A DNA stretch of 64,000 bases, from NCBI GenBank assembly GCA_013407085.1, contig JACCGJ010018160.1, positions 1 through 64,000 on the forward strand, written 5' to 3'. Under the pieces are notes generated by a model. That model did not search any database. It had not been told where the DNA came from and was given only the letters and a program-made list of their open reading frames with translations. Positions 45,592 to 56,788 of this stretch are shown one piece after another. Positions within the stretch are counted from its first letter, which is position 1, and each line of letters begins with the position of its first letter. The DNA is from Atriophallophorus winterbourni (Eukaryota > Platyhelminthes > Trematoda > Plagiorchiida > Microphallidae). Both the position numbers and the translations under genes were made by a program.

Positions 45592-45645
45592 TCCACCTGA
45601 TAATGTCAAACAGCCAGAAACCACACGTGGAATGAAAATGCAGAA
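45592..45645 (+). ncRNA. Decayed hammerhead-like motif, copy 2 intron
   Basis: Partner of 18711-18765: CTGATAA, UGUC-AAACA-GCCA, GAAA, CCAC-AC-GUGG. The core G is mutated in both copies, so the decay predates the duplication. Confidence 0.35.
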
Positions 45646-46484
45646 GGTGTAAGTAACAAAATTCTTCGGTAAATACGGTACGTTTGACCATTTAATCCCA
45701 GTAGTCAGATTTGTTCAAAAGTGTGACGGAGCTATGGCTAACAGCTATAACTGAATCCCTGAGATAACATTTCATGGACATGTACGTCAGAAGTCCGGGT
45801 CAGTGAAACCAACTTTAATGCACTTGCGCAGACTTAGACATAAACTGAAGAGTAGTCGAACATATTGTAGGAGCTCTCACTTCACCAGCAATATATAAAG
45901 TCAAAAATAGCTCTTGCCTTAGACATAATAGGTAAAAAAATACGTTTTTCATTAGGCATCTCTGCCAAATCACATTCGCGTTCAAACTTTAGTTTCCACC
46001 TCATGTCTAACAGGAAAACTATTGGTATTTTTACTCACAACATGTGATGTTAGTCTGCGGCGGTTGTTTCCCGAATTGTCATTCTTCAAACATGGTTTGT
46101 GTGGGATAAAGGAAGCGGATAAAATCCCAAAATATATTTCATGGCATCTGACAGAGCAACCTGCATTCAACAGATGAATAATTTAGTGTCCACATTACTC
46201 GAAGCCTTGAGCCACAATTTAATTGAATAGCATCCGTACATGTTTTTAACAATACAAGCATTGAGTAACAAAGTGAACAATATGTTAAAATACTACCTCC
46301 ATTGACTCCGTGGGAGTCCGGCCAGTAACCTCACCTTGAAAACTCGTATCGTATTATACTGTATAGGGCAACTTATATATCGTTTGTATTCGAGTTGTGA
46401 AAAGCAAAACAAATGTTTTTCCTTTTCTGAAGAATATTTCCAAACTGTCTAGGTTCTGCATAGGCAAGAACCACGCGAACTCAC

Positions 46485-46681
46485 CCGAAATCTGCGACCC
46501 GTTATGAACGGATCCTCGGGATTTTGATGGCTGAGCAATTCTCGTAAATTTTCCACAATCACAAAAGTATCATCGTCGGCTTTCAGAAAGAAATCGTAGT
46601 CGTGCAGTTGCGCGGCTGCATGGTGAATAGCGAAAATTGTCTTGGACCAAAGTTGATCCCGGCCCTCTTCGTTGACCGCCA
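46485..46681 (-). CDS. C1GALT1-like: C1GALT1-like exon B (DDD motif)
   Basis: A 197-bp minus-strand exon with acceptor CTGAACTAG and donor GTGAGT. Joined to exon A the split codon gives Val and the spacing between LPSV and EGRDQLW is exactly that of vertebrate core-1 galactosyltransferases. It contains FFLKADDDTFVIVENL, the metal- and UDP-galactose-binding DDD motif, and ends GRRFR. Core-1 synthase adds galactose to GalNAc-Ser/Thr in the Golgi to make the T-antigen; trematode surface and secreted glycoproteins are rich in such O-glycans. Protein-identical to B'. Confidence 0.95.
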
Positions 46682-48135
46682 CTAGTTCAGAAGACATGGG
46701 AGGATGTACCAGAAATAACTCGAGCAAGTCAATTGAAAATTAAAAACAAATATACTAGATAAGTTATGCAATTATAATATGCACTGTCATGATCAAAACT
46801 TTTGTTTCTAATTAAGAACGATAAAATGGTAGATAATTTATATCGTCTGCTCTCAACGGTAAGATCAACTTGAAGGAAGGTAATTTGGAAATAGTAGAAC
46901 CTACCATTAGAAGCGAGTTTCTAAGCAAACGCTAATTTCATTTAGTTGTAACAGACATATGAATAGAATACCGTTTACACTAATCGAAAAGACATGACTT
47001 CTCGCATATTCAGTAGCAACGGTGCTTCACATTCCGCAAACTAGGTTTACACATTGCTCCTCCTTCAAGTAATCATGTTCAAAGTGGAAACGAATGAAAA
47101 TTGTGGAACCCCTATAAGTCAAAACATGTACACGCTTATGATAAGCAACTGGATAATCAAAAATTCTTAGATACAGCCATTAGCGTATCTGATTGCTATT
47201 TTAAAGCACGGAATGACAAGCAACCACTAAGTGAGCGTACGATCTAAGCGGCACAAAGTTGAACCGATTCAAAACAACAATTCTTTGGTTTTCGTGGTGT
47301 GACAACAAGAATTTAGTAAAAAACATTTGGCAAATAACAACAATTTACGGAAATATAAGAGAGGCAAATACTTGATCCCGGTACAACAGTGATGGCACCC
47401 CATTTCAAAAGAGAAACCAATCCGAATAAAAATAGCAATTCAGCACAGAAATCTATTATATATTCACTTGTTATTATGCGGAATATAGCGGCAGGTGCAC
47501 TTGCTGGTATTTTTGTGTAAAATACCAGCGACCGGTCGGCTGGGTGCACTCATCATCAAGGTCACATGAATTTCACCCGTGATCACACGGTCGATGGTGA
47601 ATGTGGAGAGAAAAAAACTCTATCGCATGGATGCACGGATTTGGAATCGTGCAGTACAACGTGCTGTGCGGTTACACCGTGCAAAATTGATTGGTCAGAG
47701 GCAGTGAGCTGCATGCTGAAACAGGTTGGAGTCTCACTACTATATCCCGTTGTTCTTTCTTCCTGATATCTGTCTAGGCTTGGGCAAACTGACAGTAACT
47801 TAACCCACGTGCAGTCTCTGACTGTGCGGCACTTTGCCTGGATCTATCTTGTGCTTTCAGACCATACCATACCATACCTCTATCGCACGGTCCATGTGAA
47901 TGATAAGAGAAACAATGATATTATCGTCTGATTCCAGTTGAATCGCAAACAAGCAATATATATATGTAGATTCATAGCGAACAGAGTGGAGTATCTTAGT
48001 CTATAACCAAACACAACGCTTAAATTTCTGCTCGTTTCAGGACAGAAAAACAAATTCATGAAAATTACAAAATGACCGCGGTTCTTTATCCCTGTATTAT
48101 GCATCGCGCAATAGCATTAAAGTAGACAATGAAAA

Positions 48136-50929
48136 TCTTAAGGTGAGTAGTGTTGGGCAAATATCGGAATACCGGCAACACTGAAATCTGAGGTATTTAC
48201 ACGGGAAGTTCAAAAGTATGACTGGCAAAGTAAGATTTTGTGTCTACAAGAGATAGATTGCTTGAAGTTAAACACTTGAATGAAGTAGCCAAGACAAATC
48301 TGTGGACTGTTTTCTACACATAACATGAAAAGAGATTTAATCAATAGGTCGTAACACATCTCAGACTGTGACCAAGCTCTTTCGTGTGTACAAAACTGAA
48401 CACTCGAGTTTACTGTGACAAAGGATTGAAGATAAACGTTTCTGCGAACCGGTATGCAATCTGAGCAAGCTTTCACAACCTAGCTCAGTGAAGCAGATAG
48501 ATCAGGTTTCCAAAAAAATGAAAAAATGAAATTGTATGGTCCGAGTCGCCCTTACTACAGCACTCTGTTCAAGGAAATCGCAAATAAGTAATTGATTTAA
48601 ATGTCAAAACTTCAGTGATGAGTGATGTTCTGGATGAGAAAAAACAAACACCTTTTATAAAGTTTAAGCACTTAACAAGAGATGAAAACTTGCACCATCT
48701 CGTAGTAATTCTAACATACAGATAGGTGATGCACACCTGCGTATTAGCGCGAAAATTTAAAAAAACAACTGTGGCTATATGTAAATTTCATCGTGTGTGA
48801 TGGCATTAAGAGTCCCGTTAGAAAGATCAAACTTGAAACGACGCTTATTAAGTTCATCTCCGGTAATCTGAGATAAAACGCAACAGGTAATGAAACGGGT
48901 AAAAAATATTTCTCCCTTCTCTGAAATGACAAATCCTGAGAAAGTTGGGCGTTCACCAGACTTTTAAGTTTCTGGTGCCTTAAAATTTATAGATCTAAAT
49001 ATCATCATTTGAAAAGTTGTAGAGCATGAACTTGTCATGCGATTGTGGTGTAATTCCATGGTTGACATCGAACGAAGGAGGCCATCGACAAAAATAACAA
49101 AAAATATGTCAAGAGACCGCATAGGTGGTGAAAACAATTTGTTCCTGATACTGATAGGTAGAGTCTACCCAAACGGGTGCGTGAAAGCTTGTTTTCGTGC
49201 TTCATAAAAAGGTAAAGGGTATAAAACACGTGCGTAGTAAATCTATTAATTTAGGACAGCAAAACCTAGATCAGCTACACAATACTCGAGCGGATGATAA
49301 ATGCTTTTCATTTCGTGAGCATGTGCTGCAATTCGAAAATATTGTGGGTGCAAAAGTACCAAACGCAAAATTGATTGTTAAAACTGGCATACAAAACATG
49401 TTCAGGCTAATGCAACAACGGCATTCAAGCTGACTGGTCCTAAATATGGAATCAGAACGGTCGTATTAGAAAGGATATAATTTGGGAAACCAAGTTTCGG
49501 TCAAACCACACATGCCAAAAAGGGTTGTAATAGCGATCTAAGAAATCTCGACATGGACCCTCCGACGAGAAAATGAACTAGCGCTAGAAAGCTCGAATTT
49601 CAGACAGTGTGAAACACATTCAAATTTGCGAATAGATTGTGTCTTATTGTAGTGTTTGGGAGTAGGGAGAAGACGGGACTCATTGCGAAGGTCATTTCAG
49701 GTGAACGATTGGAAGCCGGCGCACATCTGGCTAATTATCACATATCAGTTCATCGGTTCAACGATAACCACGTCACACCCGCGCTGCACGCCAGCATATC
49801 GATTCATCCCTGATGTCAACTTGTCCAACGCTAATCCCGTTCACCCACGAATCCCACAGGACAAGAGAAGCTGATTGGTCAAAAGCATTTATTACGCACA
49901 AGACAAATAACGAAACACGCTTATCACAACGTTCGTCCTCAACATGTCTGTCCCGGTTATCATTTCAATTTGATTTGTCAGTCACGGAGACACTGGATAA
50001 TCGATGCTGATCAAACCGGTACCCCCTGTCGCTGTGGATGAAGCAACAGAGTTCGCCACTACCGATTCGGAATTCGTTGTCAAGAGAAGCGTGTTAAAGT
50101 GTGCTTGAGATGTTAATCTAAGGTTTACATCGATCAAAAGAGGCTAACACCCATCCTGAACTTGTTCGTACAGTAGTAATAAGCAAGGGATTATAAACTC
50201 AAGGCTTTTTAAGGTTTCGTGTACACTAGCACCATTGGGTAGAGCGAATAATTTCATCGAAGGAGAAACGCGATTGACAAAATGCCGTTCAACTATAAGT
50301 TCAGTAATCCAATAGCGTACGGTTTCAGTACGTTAAATTGATCGGTAGCATTTCGTTAATGAAACTGGGGATGGTAATTCGTAGTTCATACAACTCGATG
50401 TTCAAACTTTGAAGACAATTTAAACTATAACTAACATCACACCACACGTTCGTACGCCAATAAGAGATCACTCAGATTTTCAAGTTTTCTCATTTTGTCC
50501 TTCACATTTTAGTATGTGAATAATATATATCATAATATAGTATATATATATATATATCTCTTTATATAATATATATATATATATATATATCTATATATCT
50601 ATATATATATATATATATGATAAAGAAATAAGACAGGTATAAATGTATACATTTGAGCCATTTTTAAATAGGTTTCCTATAACGAACAAAGTGGTTCAAA
50701 CACAGAATCAAAAAGTCATTACTGGTCAAGATCTCAAGACGCGTATGGATAACCAATCTAATGTGTTTCTAATACCTCAAGCACTTACACTTCACGTGTG
50801 GGCAACACCCTACATACGGTTGACACAGCTGCAAGTCCTTTGATTGATCTCTATCTAATGGAAATATACCTACCGCGAAATAGAGTTGCCGTTCTTGGTG
50901 GTCGGTAAATTTGAGAAACTTGCGCACTG
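48136..50929. other. Degenerate RTE relics and unassigned intron
   Basis: This lies in the intron between exons A and B. 49040-49105 matches the RTE 3' end seen at 56220-56262 (GACATCGAACGAAGGAGGCC), and 49350-49440 matches the RTE protein region TGIQNMF..RQRH. The rest is unassigned. A 34-codon plus-strand frame at 50005-50109 looks compositionally coding but has no recognised match. Confidence 0.45.
50528..50618. repeat. TA dinucleotide microsatellite
   Basis: Several runs of TA interrupted by CTC and ATC, about 90 bp. Confidence 0.9.
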
Positions 50930-50939
50930 TTACGAAACT

Positions 50940-51910
50940 TGGTTATTGCTGTTGGATTCTGTCATTCGATGTCGACCATGGATGTACATCACAATCGCAT
51001 TATTTTTCCATATTCCGCAGCTTTTCGAGTAACTGAAAAGTCCGATTCGGGAGTAACCATCTCTCCCGCAGCGCTCGTAACGATAGGCAGAACTCGGTCG
51101 ATCGGCGTCAGTTGCACGCCTTTTGCGTGATCTGCGTTCAGCAGCCAAGAGCTATCTGCTCTTTTCCAGCTTGATCATCATCATCATCATCATCAACATC
51201 ATCAGAGACAGTTTTACTGCGAAAGTCAGTCAGTCAGTCAGTCAGTCCTCTCCGTGCCGGGTGGCACATGAGGTGAAGACAACTTCACGCCAGTGGTTCC
51301 GGCCTGTCGCTGCTTCCGTTGCCGTCTGCACCGTGAATCCTTGTGCATGTAGTTCGCGTTCCAACGTTCTGCGCCAAGTTTCCTGGGACCGTCCCCCTTT
51401 TCGTTTACCTTGCGGATGCCAGTGCATGTCTACCTTCGTATGCGAACTGGGATACATCCTGCAGACATGACCGTACCACGGATCTGTTGTCATCGTTTCC
51501 GTAGCAATGTAGGTTTTACGGGATAGGGTTGCTAGCCCTAAGTCCAAACCTCCTCCTTTCTCAGACGGGCTTGGGACCGTCCTTGGCGAAAACATGTAAC
51601 AAATGTTTAACTGCCATACAAACATGACAAAAAGTAAAAGATTAAAAGATTAAGAAGGGTGGGACTTAAATAGCTACAGATTCTATATCAGAGTAAACAC
51701 AAACAAACTGGAATGAAATGTCCGAGATTAAACATGCCGCTTTACACAGTGCCTCCAAAGTAAGCGGTTAAGAGCAAGTTGTTTTCAACTCGTAGGGCCA
51801 ATGCCAAGAGCTTTCATATCGCTTTCGCGAACGTTTTTGTACCGCAAGTGCGATTTGCCCAAATAATCGACTTGCTGATATCAACTAAGCATAAAGTAGA
51901 GTGTCTGAAG
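50940..51910 (-). pseudogene. RTE-1 3' fragment interrupted by RTE-2
   Basis: The minus-strand 3' end carries the finger-containing C-terminus (DADRPSSAYRYERCGRDGYSRIG at 51110-51030). It stops at CCAGCTTG (51173) and resumes at GCTTTACACAGTGCCTCC (51733) with the part found uninterrupted at 13381-13520. Between them is a different RTE family with an ATC-repeat 3' tail. Frames are degenerate. Confidence 0.75.
51174..51732 (-). mobile_element. RTE-2 3' fragment with ATC-repeat tail
   Basis: Begins on the plus strand with ATCATCATC repeats (51174-51203), the complement of a GAT-type RTE tail, then a TCAG pentamer-like run (51222-51247). The minus-strand frame 51625-51242 encodes an RTE C-terminus: WYGHVCRMYPS, GKRKGGRSQETWRRTLEREL and NHWREVV. 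It is inserted in RTE-1. A related copy is nested at 52892-54290. Confidence 0.75.
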
Positions 51911-51975
51911 CACACCCGGGGTTATCGATAAGGTTAAAATCGGCAAAGGTATGTAAAGGCGCCTTCTCCACATAC

Positions 51976-52164
51976 CAACTGACGGCAGTGATCGATCCTC
52001 CTGACTGCTGATGAACACGTGCCCGTTACATCGAGACGCCCAGGTGTCTCGCACAGCCACGGCCTTGGTGCTATGGGAAGATGGATTGGTCAGGATTAAA
52101 CACATCACCCGGACTTGCTTGGCCAAACTGATGGCGACCGCAGCCTCCGATGGATCGTGAATCA
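51976..52164 (-). CDS. C1GALT1-like: C1GALT1-like exon A
   Basis: This 189-bp minus-strand exon lies between acceptor AAAACATTTTCAG and donor GTATGT, phase 1 in and out. It encodes SLAKQVRVMCLILTNPS, TKAVAVRDTWASRCNGHVFI and SSQEDRSLPSV, matching the first conserved block of core-1 galactosyltransferases (the RVLCWIMT-type strand, the TWA.RC motif and the SSEE.. FPAVG segment). It is the only copy of this exon in the window, so both downstream exon sets depend on it unless a second copy lies outside. A further upstream exon must supply one base of the first codon plus the membrane anchor. Confidence 0.95.
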
Positions 52165-52481
52165 CTGAAAATGTTTTATTTTCGGAAATTTGAGAAAAAA
52201 TATTGCGGATTCGCGTATAGTTGTTCAATATTTACATCAATACCGTTTAGTAAATGGCTAACTTAATGCAGGAGGAAAAATGAACAGTTTGAATTCAGTG
52301 AACACCGTGATCTAAATCTTTCAAATATATTATTTACAAATGATGGGTCTTCCGAACAGGCATGAAATTTCAGGATTACATTGATAACCAGCATTCCAAG
52401 CATATCTCTTAGGGAAGCAAACATGATCACAATAACGATAAAACAAAAGCAACGAGAACATACCAGGATTCAATGAAAATG

Positions 52482-52483
<2 letters not shown>

Positions 52484-52548
<65 letters not shown>
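52484..52548. repeat. TA/GA compound microsatellite
   Basis: About 40 bp of TA repeats run directly into about 24 bp of GA repeats, in the intron upstream of exon A. Confidence 0.9.
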
Positions 52549-52639
52549 TTTCCCGTGCTAAATAGCGTACTAAAAGTAATAGAACCAAGCAGCAGCGAGA
52601 GCGAACGGATCTGGACGCGAAATCTGAAATATATTACTG

Positions 52640-55600
52640 GTAGCAATACGTTGGTCAACGATTATGAACCGTCGCTCTCTGCGACGTCTGCTTAAAAAGA
52701 CGCTTTTTATAATAACATCACAACAATCCTCGAAAACGTGAAACTAAAAACTGTGGGTGATTTCAATGCTAGAGTTGGTGCAGATTACGACTCTTGGCGA
52801 AACTGTCTCGGGAGGTTCGGCGTATGTAAAACCAATGAAAATAGACAACGCCTTTTACAACTGTGCACACAGTTCACTCTTTGTGTAAGTAACATCATCA
52901 TCATCAAAGACAACATTACACCGGTAGCACGTACCGAATGATTAACTGTCACACAATCATGAAAAAGTAAAATCCTAAAAAATGGGGAAGGGTGGGACTG
53001 AAATTGCAACGGCTACTATAGAAGAGATAGCACAAACAAACTTGGAAGAGGTGTTTACACCTCGAATGGAACATGCATTCAAACAAGTTTCGTGAACGAG
53101 TAGAGCAACATCAGTACGGCAGCTTCCTTGCGGCTCTCACTGTCATGCATCATAACAAGCTTTTCTCGTCACTCCGCTTGAAAACATACAAGGTTAAGCA
53201 AACACTCCAAGAAGATGCTTAGTGCAAGACCGCCATTGAACACGGTTTCGGGACATATCCTGAAACGTAACTAACCACTGCGATATCTGATCGAGGGGAC
53301 ACCAGCCTGGAAGACGCGCTGCGCCTACTTTGTAAAGGTTACTAGTAAGAATTTTAACTACCTATGCCATGCGACGGTTTGGCCACCCCGAGATTTACGC
53401 CAATCAGGATGTGGCGTCGCAAAATGAATCTGTTTCGGAAGTCGGTGGTTCGACATCCGTAAAACGTGACCCAACCAACGTAACCTATGCAGGTAGATCT
53501 GCTTCTCTATATCAACATTACTACCAAACAACTTATTTCGGAGAGCATCGGTGCGTATGCGATTGTAACTGCTAACTCCTAGGATTCAGCGGATACACCG
53601 TTTGTCAAATACTTGGAGACGCTGAATGTGTTCTTTGTGTAAGGTCCAGGTTTCGCACCCATAGAGTAACACAGCCCGAACGGTCGCTTTATAGACTCTA
53701 CCCTTGAGTAACAGAGACAGTCCTTTCTGACGCCAGAGGTGACCTAGGTTGCGGAATGCTACGGACGCTTTCGAAATGCGTGCCGAGACCTCGTCATCTA
53801 ACGATGCAGAATTATTGATACAACTACCGAGATACGTAAAACGATCTACAATTTCAAGCGCCTGATTGTCAAGTAATAAAGTGTTGTTCGATAAGTCGAT
53901 GTCCTGCAGCAGAACACTGTACATAGTGCGCGCAAAACGCAATCCAAATGCGGGCACAATACTAGATAGCTTGTTCAGTATCGCCTGTGCATCTGTGTAC
54001 GAGTCGAAGAGCAGAACAATATCATCAGCATAATCCAAGTCGAGAAGCTTGACGCCTGGTATTATGTGAACTCCGAAAGCTGGGGCACCTTCGTTGCATA
54101 ATTCCATAATTGCATCAATTACATAATTGAACAAAAACGGAGAAATCGGGCATCCTTGTAGGACGCCACTTGTGGTGTGGAATTTGGGTGAGAGTTCGTT
54201 GTAAACCCTAACGCATCCGGATGTATGAGCATAAAGTGCGCGAAGTATGTTCACATACTTTTGTGGAACGCCTTTGCACAGCAAGGTGTTAAACATCAGC
54301 TTGATCTTATTCTTGTAAGGCGCACTAATATAGGAAGTGCACTCATCACCAATTCATATCAAAGCGCAGACCGCGACACTGACCATTCGTTGGTTTGTGC
54401 AAAACTGAAGCTTCCCCGGTCGAGAGTTCACCTCGCCAGATTGTCTGCTAAGCCAATGATAGACGTCACTCGACATGTGAACCTAATCTAGCTGCGTGAT
54501 TTGCAAAATCCTTCATAGCCGAGTTCAACAAGACAACCCCACTCAAGTCGGCTTCAGAAAACTGGGAATCGCTAAAAAGCTGCATTTGCCGATTCGCACA
54601 TTCCACTTATGGTCAGAAGCAAGCTCGAACGAGCGACTGATTCAAAGCATAATTTTATGATATGACATCTGTGATGGACGAGAAAAGGTCAGCATTCTTG
54701 AAGTTCAAAGGTATGCCAACAGATGAAAACTTACGACTTCGAAGAGCAGATAGAAATAAGGTCAAACAGACTGCAAAACGATGTGTAAATGACTTTTTGA
54801 GTGATGCTAGCCTCAGTGTTTAAAAGGCTGCGGATACAGGAATTTTAACGGTATGTATGATGGGATAAGAGAGCCATTGGTCCAAACAAACATAACACGG
54901 CTTCCATTCAAAATTTCGAAACATCGAATGCCACTATACGCTGTTTTTATTGATTTAACGGAGGCTTCGACCACTTCAACAGGGAGGGTCTTTTTAAAAT
55001 GCTTGATCTGATAGGCTGCCATTCAAGACTGCTCACGCTAGTTATTTCGTTCCACTAAGGTATGAAGGGCACAGTCCATTTTAACGGTTTCAGTTCCGAA
55101 GCCTTTGAAATTCGCCGAAGTTTCAAACAATGGTGTTTTCTTGCTCTCACGCTGTTCGGCATTTTCTTTGTCCTGCTTCTGAAGCACACTTTTAGGACTA
55201 GAACAGAAGGCATTTACCTACGCACACGAAGTGATGTCAAGCTTTTCAACCTGAACCGGTTGAAAGCACGAACCGGGGCACGGGATGTGTTGATCCGTAA
55301 CCTGCTGTTTGCTTAGGATGCAGCCACTATTGCTCACTCCCAAGAAAACCTCCATTTGCTAATATACTGTTTTTAGTCGGCATGCAAATAATTTGGGATA
55401 AAAATCAGCATGAGCAAGACCAAAGTCATTGGTCAAGGGATTGTATCTCCCACAATCATCACTGTTGGAAACTGTCAGCTTGAACCAGTACATCGATTCA
55501 CGTGTCTTGGTTCAACCATTGCGGATAACCTCTCGCTAGATTGATAAGCGGATTGGCAGAGCAGCCGTTATTTTGTCGCGTTTGAACTCTCGTGTTTGGT

Positions 55601-56262
55601 GTAACGGCAAGTTGACTGTAAATACGAAGAGGATGGTGTAAAGCACGTGCGTCCTAAATGCTTAACGGCAGTGAAACATGGACCTCCCACGCGAGACACG
55701 AACGGAAGTTGAATGCTTTCCATCTACGATACATCCCTCGTATCGTGAACATATCGTGGATGGAAAAAGTGACTAATGCTGAAGTGCTTTTCAATGCTGG
55801 TCTAAAGAACATGTTCACAATAGTACGACAGTGCCATGTCTACAGAATGGAAAATGGACGTATTTAGAAAGATTTAATCCATTGTGAGTTGAAATTAGGA
55901 AGTTAACCATTGGGCAGATCGCACTTGAGGTAAGAAGACTTTTGCAAAAGAGATATGAAAGCTTTCGGCATTGAACCCGTGAGTTGGGAACAACTTGGTT
56001 TTGACCGCTCACATTGGAGGCAGTGTGTAAGGCATCGTCTGCAAGCTGGGGAGGATCAGATACAGCTTTTGGCTGCTAAACGCAGATCACGCTGCCGGTG
56101 TGCAACTGACGCCGATCGACCGAGTTCTGCCTATCGTTTCAAGAGTTGTGGGAGAGATTGTTTCTCCCGAATCGGATTGTTTAGTCATTCAAAAAGCTGT
56201 ATAACATGAAATTCATGCGATTTTGATGTACATCCATAGTAGACGTCGAACGAAGGAGGCCA
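52640..56262 (+). pseudogene. RTE-1 element (endonuclease to finger), interrupted
   Basis: The endonuclease part VGDFNARVGADYDSWRNCLG (about 52750) stops at CTTTGTGTAAGTAAC (52891). The same protein continues at 54290 with HQLDLILVRR and TDHSLVCAKLKLPRS. It runs on with LRLRRADRN (near 54730), an RT region where the active site reads LLFA-stop-DAA (TAG at 55315, in place of the first Asp of ADD), then TYLGSTIADN-like sequence, SETWTSHARHERKLNAFHLR, and the finger-containing C-terminus (SSAYRFKSCGRDCFSRIG) ending near 56210. Many stops and shifts. The interrupted part is RTE-2 on the other strand. Confidence 0.75.
52892..54290 (-). pseudogene. RTE-2 element nested inside RTE-1
   Basis: Starts with an ATC repeat tail (52892-52903), so its 3' end is on the left. 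The frame 54296-53586 encodes a long RT segment: TSGVLQGCPISPFLF, LDYADDIVLL (catalytic YADD intact), FTYLGSCINNSASLDDEV and LLYGCETWTL, ending at TGA beyond DKRCIR. Continuation with LRWLGHVLRM-like sequence is read in shifted frames to about 53300. Both ends join the two halves of RTE-1 exactly within coding sequence. Confidence 0.8.
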
Positions 56263-56665
56263 ACACAAAAACATAGAGGGAAAGATACGCATTCCCGATC
56301 GACCAGTAAATTGTTCAAATAATTGATAAGAAGTGCAGCCTTATAAAACTGAATAAGGAGTTGCTCAAAATTACTCAAAGCCATTTTAGTATGTCTGTAG
56401 GCTATGGCGTATTAAGCGCGTTATTTTACATACATGTATTCTGCTTAATTTGAAATTCACAAGCAATTTTACAGTAAATTCTTCTCGGTAATCGATTAAA
56501 TATGTTTACAAATAATGCTGTCGCATTAAAGCTATGAAACCTTGATACAATCGATAAGAGTTCAATCATTGGTTAAGAACATAAAACGCGGGACTTACTA
56601 TTTGATCCGGTCGGTAGAATGTCATACTTTCTTATATAAGTCAAGAAGGGAAATGTGGTTCTTAC

Positions 56666-56788
56666 GCGTGCACCGTACACTTCATAGCAAGTCAATCCAG
56701 CGAGGAATCCGGATACAAACACAATGAATAGGACGAAGAAATATTTTCGTTTGGAACGATTGTGTAGCTGAGATAATCCATTTGTTTG
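56666..56788 (-). CDS. Possible membrane-anchor exon of the C1GALT1-like gene
   Basis: On the minus strand a good acceptor (TCCTTTTTATTGCACAG) opens a 123-bp frame that ends at the donor GTAAGA. The translation has a basic RSKRKY cluster followed by FFVLFIVFVSGFLAGL, a strong type II signal anchor as expected in the first coding exon of a Golgi glycosyltransferase, and lies upstream of exon A on the same strand. The exon is phase 0 at both ends as drawn, which does not fit exon A's phase 1 entry, so either another small exon lies between them, a different donor is used (GTGCAC 11 bp earlier would give phase 1), or the exon belongs to another gene. No in-frame ATG lies within it. Confidence 0.4.

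Larger units (their letters stand above)
41785..46484 (-). other. Intron between exons B and C
   Basis: A phase-0 intron of 4.7 kb. It matches 16256-19599 except for the CR1 insertion at 43269-44640. A decayed hammerhead-like motif lies at 45592-45645. Confidence 0.7.
30050..48135 (+). repeat. Large direct duplication, copy 2
   Basis: Collinear with 7655-21251. It is longer because of three CR1 insertions (32423-34669, 35591-37303, 43269-44640) and because it keeps 40219-41540, which copy 1 lost with the hAT insertion. The left edge near 30046 matches the sequence directly after the BEL/Pao LTR in copy 1, so this copy is the empty site for that array. The right breakpoint is at 48135. It contains exons D, C and B. 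Confidence 0.9.

Noticed and set aside
50528..52548. TA and GA repeats as regulatory or origin elements
   Set aside because: Plain microsatellites in introns; no added structure.
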